NCBI GenBank assembly: GCA_029204225.1
Contig: CM055105.1
Coordinates: forward strand, 52,030,331 to 52,094,330
Length of the DNA stretch: 64,000 nt
Origin: Diphasiastrum complanatum
Lineage: Eukaryota; Streptophyta; Lycopodiopsida; Lycopodiales; Lycopodiaceae
Direction of reading: 5' to 3'
In this document: positions 10,743 to 19,828 of the stretch, in pieces
How positions within the stretch are numbered: the stretch's first letter is position 1
Layout: every line of letters starts with the position of its first letter
Notes under the pieces: model-generated
Seen by the model: the letters and a program-made list of their open reading frames with translations, nothing else
What the model was told of the DNA's origin: nothing
Databases searched by the model: none
Made by a program: the position numbers and the translations under genes

Positions 10743-11499
10743 TATAATGAAGACTTCTTAGTTATTGGATTGAGATATGTTTGAGCTTGTTCCTTTCAGA
10801 CTTAGAGTTGCTACTCTCTTCACTATAGGCATTTTCAAGGTTGAACTACCTTCCTATGTGAAATACTTGCAACTATATTTGAGATGAATCTCAAATATTC
10901 CACAAGACAAGTTTTCTAGATCAGACACAAAAAAGTGGTTTGAGACACTTTGGCTGGTTTGAATTCTACTTTTGGCACGTGTGAAATATTCAAAAGAAAA
11001 CACTATTGACACTCAGAAGGCTCAAAGGGTGTTCAAATACTTCAAACTCAGTCTTGATCTATAGTTTCTTGTGTTGGATGCTCAAAACAATGAATTCAGA
11101 ACAAAGTATAATTGAATCGAATCAAAATGCTGTCACTTAGATTTTGGACCTATCCCTATCCTCTTTAAGAGCTTATAACTCTTGCTAGACACATCAGATT
11201 GATTTGATTTTGATTTTTATGGAAATTACAGATCAAATGCTTTCCATCAAGCTATAACACGGCTATCTTTGGATCTATAAGTAAGAAGAACAAAGGGACT
11301 GAAAAACTCTGATTTTCACACGTGCGAAATTCCAGAATTCTGTACTTCCTCAATTCAGGTCTAAAAATTCAGTTCAAGTCCAATTTGATCCATATACGCT
11401 TTAGAGAAGGGTTAGAAAAAGTGCAAAACTGCTTTTTTGCTTGATTCAGCTCTCAATTTCTTGTATAATCAAAGTTGTTAGCATGCAAAGCTTAATGTG
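10743..11499 (-). other. element C leader
   Basis: About 760 bp between gag and PBS, with no gene. It holds CACGTGTGAAATAT near 10977 and TTCACACGTGCGAAAT near 11311, variants of the palindrome seen in the other copia families here. Confidence 0.6.
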
Positions 11500-11511
11500 G
11501 CTCTGATACCA
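11500..11511 (-). other. element C primer-binding site
   Basis: Minus-strand TGGTATCAGAGC abuts the 5' LTR. Confidence 0.9.
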
Positions 11512-12304
11512 TGACAAAATTTCTAGAATTCACACATGTGGGGAATGTCCACAAGAGTGACTAATCTTAATTAAGCTTTGTGATTGGCACTATAACCTGA
11601 TTCTAGATTAATCAACAAAAGCTAGTTCAGAAGAAATGGCTAATCCACAATCTAGCATGCTAATCAACAAAATATAATAGCAATGATCAAAGAATGAATA
11701 AACAATACAAGATTTCAATGTATGAGCATTAGCCTCAACACGAGTTAGAGAGAGAGAGCTAGAGAGATAACAAGCAATATTTGTTTAGATCCAAAATGAC
11801 ATGAGATAGCTACAAAGCTTTGGTTCTTCATCATTGATTGTGTGGAGAGCTACACATATTTATGGAGATTGAGGTAGCTCGAGAGAACCATATCTATCCA
11901 TTCCAAAATGACATGTAAAGTGACATCTAGAGTCTATGTGACATTTGTCACTTGTCATGCATGAAATTCTACCAACTTTTTACAAGTGTACTAGTTCTAA
12001 CTAGGAATGTCCAAATCATCATGCATGTGTCCATTAAACTTTGTGCATGCCTTGCATGTCACTATGGATCACTTACAATTAACGCATGTGAGTTGCCACG
12101 AGTTTCAACAAGCATAATCATGCCAATTCTATGTCTACAAACTATATGCAAGTTGTATTTATCAAACTAGATAATACATAACCATGTAGCTCGAGTTCTA
12201 TGTAGTCCAAACTTGGCATTTTGCATTTATGAGCTACATACTTGCATGGTACAACATTTGTAGCAAGCCAAGAAATCAATATGGATTGTTTTGTAATTTT
12301 AACA
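11512..12304 (-). repeat. element C 5' LTR
   Basis: 793 bp. The plus strand begins TGACAAAATTTC and ends AATTTTAACA (TG...CA). It contains a GA-rich stretch (AGAGAGAGAG at about 11747-11768) and dispersed CATGCATGT-type words. Confidence 0.85.
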
Positions 12305-12389
12305 AGCTCAATTACAACGATTGCAATAATATTTTCCTTGATATTGAAAATGTTCTAAAATACATTATTCGATTCTATAAACTAGACGA

Positions 12390-12403
12390 ACATCAAGTAA
12401 ATG
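12390..12403. repeat. 14-bp target duplication of SINE-like insert (left)
   Basis: ACATCAAGTAAATG, repeated perfectly at 12490-12503. Confidence 0.9.
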
Positions 12404-12489
12404 TTTCTTGGTTTCCAAGGGGAGGCTCGAACCTGAGACCAAAGGAACTTTGGATGTCAAGCTAACCAATTGAGCCAACCCCATTGATC
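12404..12489 (-). mobile_element. 86-bp tRNA-derived SINE-like retroposon
   Basis: On the minus strand it reads from GATCAATGGGGTTGGCTC to AAACCAAGAAA. A box-A-like TGGCTCAATTGG lies at 12466-12477 and a box-B-like GTTCGAGCC at 12424-12432, about 33 bp apart, as in RNA polymerase III internal promoters of tRNAs and SINEs. A perfect 14-bp target duplication flanks it, which is typical of LINE-mediated retroposition. It lies in the coding frame of the transposon-like gene; removing it restores DEHQVNGKITIV. It is shorter than most plant SINEs and ends in only three A. It could be a minimal SINE or a retroposed tRNA fragment. Confidence 0.75.
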
Positions 12490-12503
12490 ACATCAAGTAA
12501 ATG
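12490..12503. repeat. 14-bp target duplication of SINE-like insert (right)
   Basis: ACATCAAGTAAATG, identical to 12390-12403. Confidence 0.9.
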
Positions 12504-13974
12504 GAAAGATCACTATTGTAATAAGATTGGATGAATCTGAAATCATCAAGGGTCAGAAGTTGGAACGTGTGAGTTTCACTTTGATGAACAAAATTTTAGA
12601 TACAGATGATCGAACATTTAGTGTTCAATCGGAAAATCACATATGGTGGTTGGCAGCATTCTAGGTATACATTTCAATTTTCATTTAGAATATCTATATT
12701 GACAATTCATACTTTGCCAATTTTTATTGACATGTCATGCATTACTTATTTCTCTACAGGTCTTGAAAGAGGACCATAAAATACTATCATGGATATTTTC
12801 AAGAACAAATTATGGCGAGATTATAAAGAGACATTTAGAGGGTGAGAAATTTACAGTAAAAAACCATGGAAGTTTTCAAATTCAATGGCACCTTGCTGGG
12901 GATTTGAAAACATTAAAATGTATGTATAATGTCTCTCACGGGGCAACATCAAAGCATCCATGTGTTTATTGCATGAAGGATTGCTACAATATGAATTTGG
13001 GATGATCAACAAACACTGGCCCAACACAGAAGCTGAAGATCCAAATATTAAAAGTGTTCTGCCAATTCCATTAAAATATGTTCACATATGCACATTGCAT
13101 GCTGAGGTTCGTATTATTGAAAAACTAATTTACCTGCATATTCTACTAGCATGAAATCATAAACCAGAGTCAGTGGCTAAAGCAACAATTAGGAGGTTAA
13201 AAATAGTTCTGTCAAATGCAGGACTACATAAAAGGAATGTCACAATTGAAAAAAGTGACAGACTCTCCATGAAAAAAGGAAACGTTCCTAATAAGCCATC
13301 AATTGGAGGTGCTAAAGCAAGAAGATTCTTATCCAATCACACATGCAAAGAATCAAGTGTCAGATACAAAATATGGAGAGAAATTGTTCAAGCCACATGA
13401 ACACTTGAAGGAAGTAATTGAGTGGAAAAGAGACAAGTGTGGACAATTTAGACAAACTCATAGGTGTTATCAGGAAAGAAAACCTATCATCAGAAGATAT
13501 GAGGACTTTGCAAAATCATTGCACCACATTTGTAAAATTGGTACATGATTGTTGGGGAAAAGACAATGTTACTCATTACATGGTGTTAATTAATATCATT
13601 ATTTGGTAAATTTTCTCATTTAGGTTTATATTTTTTCTACTGATGTAACTAATCAAAAATATTGTTTGCATCCTTCTTCATCATGCATCTTATTTTGCAA
13701 AGGAATATGGAAACTTAAGTATCTGGTCATCACAAGGCATGGAAAAATTTCATTGGCAAGCAAGGGGAGCATTTCATAGAGCAACAAATCATGGAGGACA
13801 CAATTCAAGAAATAAATATTTAGCTCAACTTTTTTGGTGGTTTTACAGAAGAGCAAATTTAGATATCAAGCTAAAAACTCGCCAAGTATTACGATATTTC
13901 GAAAGGCATTCAAATTCATTACAAAAGAGAGATTCTTGTACTATATCAAAAACCTATTATAGAAAATTATTTAA

Positions 13975-15171
13975 TTATCACCATCATTCTCTTCAAGATT
14001 CAGACGGATGATATTGTCAGGAAGGAATAATCTCCTTTCATATGGATCCAAAAATTCTAATTTTTTTCTCTTGTTCATATCAATGTAACCCGAATAAAGG
14101 GCCATTGTAGATGATCTTTTTGTAGTCTCATTGGGAGTATAACCCAATATCTTAATAGCCAAATCTCTCTTCACAAAAATTATTTTATATGTTTCTCTTG
14201 CGTACTTATGGCCTCCTAAACAAACTGATAATGATTTGATGGCCATAATAACAATCGTTGCATATGGATTATAAGATGAATGATATATCCAAATCTCATT
14301 ATTTTGAAAGTTTTTCAAATAATGAGATAGAGAAACATCTTTTCTCCCGGCTGATATACCTCGGACGCCTCCATGTCTCATACCAAAGGCATCTATTTCA
14401 ATAGCATCTTGTAAATGAGAAAAGAAAATAAATTTAGAATGATACATAACACTGCAAACTCAATAAGAAAACTGAACAATATCAATACCAATAAGAAATA
14501 AGAAAACTGAACAATATCAGTACCAATATATTATCTACTTACCGGATCATAATCATCGGAATCAATGACGTTTGCTCTGCTAATGTCATGTCTACCAATG
14601 GCCTCTACATTTTCGGAGGGGATATATCTAGCCCTAGGGGGATATCTATTTTGGAATTCCAAAAATTCCTCCTCTCTAGACAAGTTTTTTCATAGGCTTT
14701 AGATTTTTCAATCATGGCCTCCAAGGCCTCATTGCCAGATTTCCGATTGCCATCTTTACCATAATCTATCTCACTTTCAAGGTCATCATATGAGTAATCA
14801 ACAATGTCAGAAAATTCTGCTAAATTTTGAGTCAAAAATTGAGAGGATTTCATCCTCTCTCAAATTCAAAACATCTTCTATATCATTAAATGAAATAAAC
14901 ATTCATTATTTATAGAATATAAAGTAACACCGAGTAAGGTTAATTTATTCATAGGAGATGCAGATGGAAGAGAATCAGAGAGGATTACAGAACGAGAGAG
15001 AGTTTTTTGATAATCTGAAGCCATAGATGCTTCAGCTTCAACCTTTAGATCAGTATCTGCATCATTTACATCAACTGGAGCATGTGCAGATGCTTCGATC
15101 AATGGAACAGTTGAAGATTCAACAGACTCATCATCTGAAATTTCAACAGAGATGTAGAAGACAAAAGCCAT
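13975..15171 (-). pseudogene. convergent multi-exon gene of unknown family, frameshifted
   Basis: Minus strand. The first exon begins at 15171 (MAFVFYISVEISDDESVESS, acidic). A second open block, 14853 to about 14543, reads MKSSQFLTQNLAEFSD, then MIEKSKAYEK. A one-base shift near 14690 switches it to REEEFLEFQNRYPP and NVEAIGRHDISRANVIDSDD, ending at a clean GTAAGT donor (14542). The last exon (14447 or slightly upstream, to 13975) reads DAIEIDAFGMRHGGVRG, then KILGYTPNETTKRSSTMAL and FLDPYERRLFLPDN. The acceptor and phase do not resolve cleanly, which fits a pseudogene. It overlaps the end of the plus-strand gene by about 40 bp in convergent orientation, so both may have belonged to one element. 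I do not recognise the family. Confidence 0.5.
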
Positions 15172-15540
15172 TCCTTTTATTAGAAGGCATCATATTCTTT
15201 TGTGAATATCACAGTATATATATTTTTTGAAATGGTCATGCAGGTCAGAGTACTTTCTATTGTGTTTATGTTTAGAGGATGGTTGGAAATGTACAAGGTC
15301 CTAAAAATGAACGAAATAAAAATTATCTATATCCAAAATAGGAGTACGAATAATTTGAGAAAAATTATTAAGATAGAAAATTACATTATAACGATTCTCA
15401 TAAACTAGCTTATCGATATCAAAAGGAGCAAAAAAATACTAGCAAAATACTCTAATTTGTCGGATAGAATGTCATTGGCAATAAAAAAATCCACAAGTTT
15501 TCCATTTGAGGCCATGGAGGAACTAGCCATATTGAACCCG
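15172..15540. other. no recognisable gene
   Basis: AT-rich sequence upstream of the minus-strand gene. I see nothing that supports a coding region here; it may contain that gene's promoter. Confidence 0.35.
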
Positions 15541-15609
15541 ATATTGGTTCAACGCGACAGATAGATATTGATAGAGGAATAAAACAAAGTGCGCGTGCTG
15601 ATCCGATAT
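15541..15609 (+). repeat. 69-bp imperfect palindrome, unit 1
   Basis: Starts ATATTGGTTCAACGCG and ends GCGTGCTGATCCGATAT. The arms pair with few mismatches. It lies 94 bp from unit 2. Confidence 0.75.
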
Positions 15610-15634
15610 GGTAAGGCCGACTCGGAAGTAGCTG

Positions 15635-15703
15635 ATATCGATTCAGCGCGTCTGAATGAATACAAGCATGCATAGTAAGCGATGGCGTGTGTCGATTTGA
15701 TAT
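15635..15703 (+). repeat. 69-bp imperfect palindrome, unit 2
   Basis: Starts ATATCGATTCAGCGCG and ends GCGTGTGTCGATTTGATAT, in the same orientation as unit 1. The central part is unlike that of unit 1 although the length is the same. Confidence 0.75.
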
Positions 15704-16199
15704 TGCGAGAAGGAAAAAAAAACAAGAAGACTAGAGAGTTCAGAATAAAAGATCACGGAAGTGAAATATGAAAAGTGGTGCCCATATTTATAGCCAATTC
15801 TTGTTGATCACAGCCATACATTTGTCAAATAACGAATTGAAAAATATAGCCTATATTTATCCACCAATCAGAGTGAGACAAATTTGAACCTACGTCGGAA
15901 TACATTACCTAGTTTATCACTAGATTCAACGAATCATCATTAGCCCTAATCCTAGAATCTGTACCCACGCCGGAATACATTAAATAGACAATCACTAGCC
16001 ACCTAGAATAACCAATAAACCAATCATAAACAAATGATTAATGGATATTTTTGAGAAACGTGTACGAGGAGAATTATTACAATCTCTCGTCCTATTTAAG
16101 CACCATAGGGACAAAAATTTTCCTTTTGAGATAATGTTCATTCAGAACATTTTCATAGTCTTTCATTATGGGTTCCAATATGACTTTTCTGCGTATGGG
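15704..16199. other. no recognisable gene
   Basis: About 500 bp of noncoding sequence. It contains the partly repeated phrases CTACGTCGGAATACATTA (15892-15909) and CACGCCGGAATACATTAA (15965-15982), so some local duplication has occurred. A TATTTAAG at about 16092 could be a TATA-like box. Confidence 0.35.
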
Positions 16200-16267
16200 A
16201 TATCGGATCAGTGTGCCTAACAGACGATGGTTATGCTGCATTTGGACTGCGTGCATCGAATTGCTAT
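16200..16267 (-). repeat. palindromic unit 7, inverted and diverged
   Basis: ATATCGGATCAGTGTG at the left end and GCATCGAATTGCTAT at the right correspond to the reverse complement of the other units, at about the same length. Confidence 0.5.
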
Positions 16268-16486
16268 TCTAGAAACAAAAATATTATCGAAATTTTTGAA
16301 ACTATTGGACCCTATGTGCATGCTCAAAGCTTGATTGGGCAGACTCTTCATACTGGCCAAAGTTATGGAGAATCTACCGAATCAAGCTCTGATCATGCAT
16401 ATTTCATCCAATACCGGATGGGCGTGCGAGAATACAAACTCTGGTTTTCAAATGCCTTATATGCGCGTCGATTAGCTATCGGGTGA
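16211..16486 (+). other. short open frame of unknown meaning
   Basis: 91 codons (MCLTDDGYAAFGLRASNCYS to LYARRLAIG). No family is recognised, and its first part overlaps palindromic unit 7. It may be chance or an exon of a transposon gene. Low confidence that it is expressed. Confidence 0.2.
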
Positions 16487-16853
16487 AAATCTGGCCTTTG
16501 GAATTTTCCAGAATTATATTATTTGGATATAAAAAATGTCTGATATCTAAAGCTTAACGTTGTCAATTTCAGCATTAAATGGTAGAAGTGTGATAGCATA
16601 ATTTTGTAGCATTAATTGTAGATGTGATTATACTTTATTTTAAATCAATTCTGGCTAATTCTATATGAACTAATCATTTTGATGATTGATGGATATTTAG
16701 TTTGATTTGATTGACAAGCCTCGAAGTAATCATCATCATAATCCGAAACTCGGACATCCAAACCACCACGTTTGTAATCATTTCTGATTTTTTCTATATA
16801 TGTTGCTCGACAACGTTGAATTTTTTTTGCTTATACTTATTTGCATCCATGCG

Positions 16854-16922
16854 ATATCGATTCAGCGCACTCGAAATCAATTTCCTTCAATCTGTTACTA
16901 CTCACGTGCGCCCATCTGCTAC
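16854..16922 (+). repeat. 69-bp imperfect palindrome, unit 3
   Basis: Starts ATATCGATTCAGCGC; the right arm is more diverged (ACGTGCGCCCATCTGCTAC). It lies 94 bp from unit 4. Confidence 0.6.
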
Positions 16923-16947
16923 TAGCTAACGGATTTCTTGAGCTCAT

Positions 16948-17016
16948 GTATCGCTTCGACATGTCCGACCTGAGGCCTGATCCTAAAATCAACATTATCG
17001 TGCGTTGATCCACTAC
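16948..17016 (+). repeat. 69-bp imperfect palindrome, unit 4
   Basis: Starts GTATCGCTTCGACATG and ends CGTGCGTTGATCCACTAC. It ends 9 bp before the ATG of the histone-like frame, so it may sit in that gene's promoter or leader. Confidence 0.6.
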
Positions 17017-18539
17017 TACACATTAATGGTGCAGACCAAGCAGACAGCACAGAGTCATTCAGGTGAAATACCAATTTCAGGTGCGGGTCAGAGAAATCCA
17101 CAACCACCACCTCGTCCACCACCACCTCTTCCTAGGCCAAGGGGCAGAAGAAGTGACTCACCCTGGCTCAAGGATATTCGAAGGCTTCAGAAGACAAATA
17201 ATCTTCTGATTCCAAAATCTCACATACAGAGGTCCATCAGAGACGTTACAAAAAGTCTATCTACAGATGTGAGATGGACTGTAATGGCAATTGTGGCGCT
17301 GCACACAACATATGAGGATTTCTAAGTGAAATTTTTTTTAGATACTGTTGTTGTAGCTGTCCATGCCAAGAGGGTGACCATCATGCCCAAGGATTTTAGC
17401 ATTGTTTTCAGGCTTCGGGACACATATGACAAGTTTGTTGAATACTTTAGACCTGCTCCCTCCTCTCCTCCAAAACAAGAATCAGAGAGAAAAAAATGAA
17501 AGCAATCTTAACCAATCCGGCTTGTTATTTGTATACAGAATGGGAGTGTTTCAAAGAAGAGGAGGTCCCTTGACCCTCCATCTAAAGCGAGGGATTTTTC
17601 CAAGCCATCTCCTCTGAATACTATTCTTTCTTCTAGACATTCTCCTCCAAATTCTCCTCCTAAGTCTCCTTCTTCTCCCACCACTCCATTTTTAACTTCT
17701 CTTGCTAAATCTTCCTCTCCTAATAAATCTCCACCTCCTAAACTCGTAATTATTAGTTCCTCTCCTCTTGTTCTTGGAAACAATTTAGATGATTTTGTTA
17801 GTATATAGGTAGATTCAATTTTGAATTACAATTCTATATGTGGTTTATCAGTATTACTTCCATCACCCCCTGCGCTTGCCTTTGTAAATACTCCTCAATA
17901 TGTACAGTATGATCAATTGTTAAATACGTATCTTAATGGTTTAGGTCCTTGATATAGTTTTAGAATGCCGAAGACCAATGCTGGTCTCCCCATTTCTAGA
18001 TTAGATACAACTGAATTAGAAAGTAGGGATAAAATGATAGGGGACAATGTAGGAAGTGGGGCAATTCAGTACTGGATGGAGTATTTCTAGACCCCATTGT
18101 TTATAGATGTTACGTTGTTTCCCCTTAAATTCATGGTTGTATTTGATTTCCCTGATTTCAAAAGTCTGCACGATGATATGTTCCAATACGTGAGACTGGG
18201 GACTCCAATTCTCGTGCTGCCATACATAACAAAGTAAGTGTCTTCTTTTCAAATTTTATTATATTGAATTTTTCATATGAATTTTGATTTCACATTGATT
18301 CTCATAAATTTATTGTTTTCTGATTTCAGTGATCATTGGATCTTATATGTGTTGTCCTTGTACGTCAATGATGAGGGTGTATGTAATCCAGTTTGTTTAA
18401 AGATGAACTCTAATACACACACACACACACACAAAATTGCCAGGACCCATATCCAGAAAATACTGGAACTCTTTTCAGTACCAAATGCAAAAGCATATTC
18501 AAAGCTAAAAATGGTTGATGCAGAGGTATAGATTTTTCA

Positions 18540-18608
18540 ACATCGGTTCGACGCGCCCTTGTAGTTATTGATTGGTTTATATTCATAACGTGCATGCGGA
18601 TCCGATAT
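18540..18608 (+). repeat. 69-bp imperfect palindrome, unit 5 (in intron 2)
   Basis: Starts ACATCGGTTCGACGCGC and ends CGTGCATGCGGATCCGATAT. Confidence 0.75.
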
Positions 18609-18626
18609 TCAATCAATATTTTTTTA

Positions 18627-18695
18627 ATATCGGTTCGACGCGCGCTTGTTTTCATTGTAGATTTTATTCTTACATCTTGCACGTTGATCCGATAT
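18627..18695 (+). repeat. 69-bp imperfect palindrome, unit 6 (in intron 2)
   Basis: Starts ATATCGGTTCGACGCGC and ends GCACGTTGATCCGATAT. The outer 7 bp pair perfectly and most of the next 10 pair as well. It lies 87 bp from unit 5. Confidence 0.8.
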
Positions 18696-18943
18696 CTCAT
18701 AATGTTAAAATTTGGATTCTACAGTTCTTCCAGCAGGTCGATTCTGTCAGTTGTGACTTGTATACTGTATGCAATGCCAAACACTTTTTTAATTGGCTTG
18801 CATTACAAGATGGACTTTCAAATCTGGAAGAGGCAATCTTCGATTAATTACTTTTACTTGTATTTTTGTTTTTTTTACATACATATTCTTATTAACTGAT
18901 CTTTGATTAATTACATTTAATAATGTTTATGTTTTTTTTTTAG

Positions 18944-19508
18944 TTTAAATGTCCGAAGGTCTCCCCAATGGAGATAATGCACTTCAGACAGGAGACCATA
19001 AAGTTGTGATCAAAAATTCATATCCAGTTGCAGTGGTCGAGTGTTCTCCACCCAAGCTACTTCCAACTGGAGAAATGGACTTAGAGATCATAAATAGTTG
19101 ATATTGATTAAATATTCGTCTCACTTGATGTGGATGAGATACATGTACAAATTTTTTTAATAGAAATATATTTACAGTTTGTCAATGGTTATTCTTACTT
19201 GGTTTTTTATTTGTTATTAATTCAGGTTATAATTCATTCATCTTCAATTTCTACGGTTTTTCGACATGCCACAATCAATCCAAACATGCAACAAACTTAG
19301 ATTTGTTGCAGCAAAGCTTGGATCAGATCATCTTCTAAACATATCCAAATATGCCAAGACAAGGACAATACAGACCAAGACAATGAAGACCAAAAATATC
19401 TGATTGTAGTGGTCACTGGAGTTCAAGTGACTGAAGATCTCCCCAATGGAGATAGTGCATTTCCTGCAGGAGACAATGAATCTTGTTATCAAAAACTCAT
19501 ATTATCCA
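18944..19508 (+). other. duplicated exon-like segment after the Ulp1 gene
   Basis: After a long T-run and AG, 18944-19009 reads FKCPKVSPMEIMHFRQETIK, a plausible further Ulp1 exon. A diverged second copy at 19433-19508 reads LKISPMEIVHFLQETMNLV. The two copies are about 478 bp apart. The rest of the interval is noncoding. I cannot join either copy to exon 3 with a clean donor, so they may be separate leftovers. Confidence 0.4.
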
Positions 19509-19828
19509 TTTGCAATTACATTGTGTTTTGCACCATGGAAATGGAAATCATAGAAATGAAAGTCTCATAGAAAAAGTGGTTCATATATTTTCAAGAATGA
19601 TGTATACAAAAAATTGTATTACATAATACAAAATTTCATAGTTCATAATCTATGGATCTTCAATTTCGATGGATGTTCCAATGTCTTTGCATTTTATATG
19701 CTCTTCCTGCCTTACTCTTATCTGCATTAGAGAAATTGTTAGTTAATATATTTTATGAAACTTATTCACTTAGCTATAGAAAAAGAGAAATTTTTTTATA
19801 TGGCATAACATACCTTTACACCATTCAA

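Larger units (their letters stand above)
9073..12304 (-). mobile_element. element C: deletion-derivative copia, 3' LTR truncated
   Basis: Minus orientation. The right (5') LTR is 11512-12304, 793 bp, with the iMet PBS beside it. The left (3') LTR keeps only the last 394 bp (9073-9466), colinear without indels with 11911-12304. Its outer 399 bp are missing where the gypsy fragment 8415-9072 begins. The interior holds a 5' leader, a gag start and, after a deletion junction at about 10440, RT and RNase H tails. No matching target duplication could be identified because the left end is lost. Confidence 0.9.
12305..14011 (+). pseudogene. DNA-transposon-like protein gene (unnamed family), multi-exon, decayed
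   Basis: If the SINE-like insert 12404-12489 and one target copy are removed, an open frame runs from 12305: IFLDIENVLKYIIRFYKLDE, then GKITIVIRLDESEIIKG, then HIWWLAAF followed by TAG. A GT-AG intron (12665-12759) leads in phase to VLKEDHKILSWIFSR, FQIQWHLAGDLKTLKCMYN and a Cys pair (KHPCVYCM). After a frame change the frame continues VHICTLHAEVRIIEKLIYLH, then LDKLIGVIRKENLSSEDM and NVTHYMV. It ends SSQGMEKFHWQARGAFHRAT and LFWWFYRR. The order (substrate-like Cys pair, CTLHA block, QGMEK block) resembles large uncharacterised transposon-like proteins seen in several eukaryotes. That resemblance is from memory, and I assign no catalytic mechanism. Several stops and frameshifts make it a pseudogene. 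The 5' end is cut by element C. Confidence 0.6.
17026..18847 (+). pseudogene. histone-H3-like domain fused to Ulp1-like (C48) protease, 3 exons
   Basis: The ATG at 17026 opens MVQTKQTAQSHSGE, an H3-type tail keeping TKQTA around Lys4 but with Arg2/Arg8 as Gln and Lys9 as Ser. A Pro-rich linker follows, then the histone fold: WLKDIRRLQKTNNLLI, LSTDVRWTVMAIVALHTTYE, and HAKRVTIMPKD, which is identical to H3. The Trp after loop 1 is CenH3-like, while the loop length is H3-like. The same frame continues through a Ser/Pro-rich linker (about codons 172-255) into a protease region with FDFPDFKSLHDDMFQYV. Intron 1 (18234-18329, phase 2) rejoins as NDHWILYVLSLYV, the Ulp1 His-Trp motif. The catalytic Asp site reads KM instead of DS, next to an (AC)n expansion. 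Intron 2 (18526-18724, phase 0) leads to QQVDSVSCDLYTV with Gln and Cys retained; TAA follows at 18845. There are six in-frame stops (17323, 17497, 17509, 17806, 17950, 18088) and no frameshift. Ulp1 proteases cleave SUMO-like tags and recur in plant DNA transposons. Confidence 0.75.

Noticed and set aside
12424-12477. A functional tRNA gene
   Set aside because: Boxes A and B are present but no complete cloverleaf can be formed by eye; the flanking 14-bp duplication points to a retroposed SINE-like copy.
17026-17499. Host histone H3 gene or recent H3 retrocopy
   Set aside because: Too diverged outside HAKRVTIMPKD, with a Pro-rich linker, and the same frame continues into a Ulp1 domain.
18410-18899. 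Several overlapping 90-100-codon frames on both strands
   Set aside because: They run through the CA repeat, intron 2 and palindromic units of the histone-Ulp1 gene; only the exon frame makes sense.
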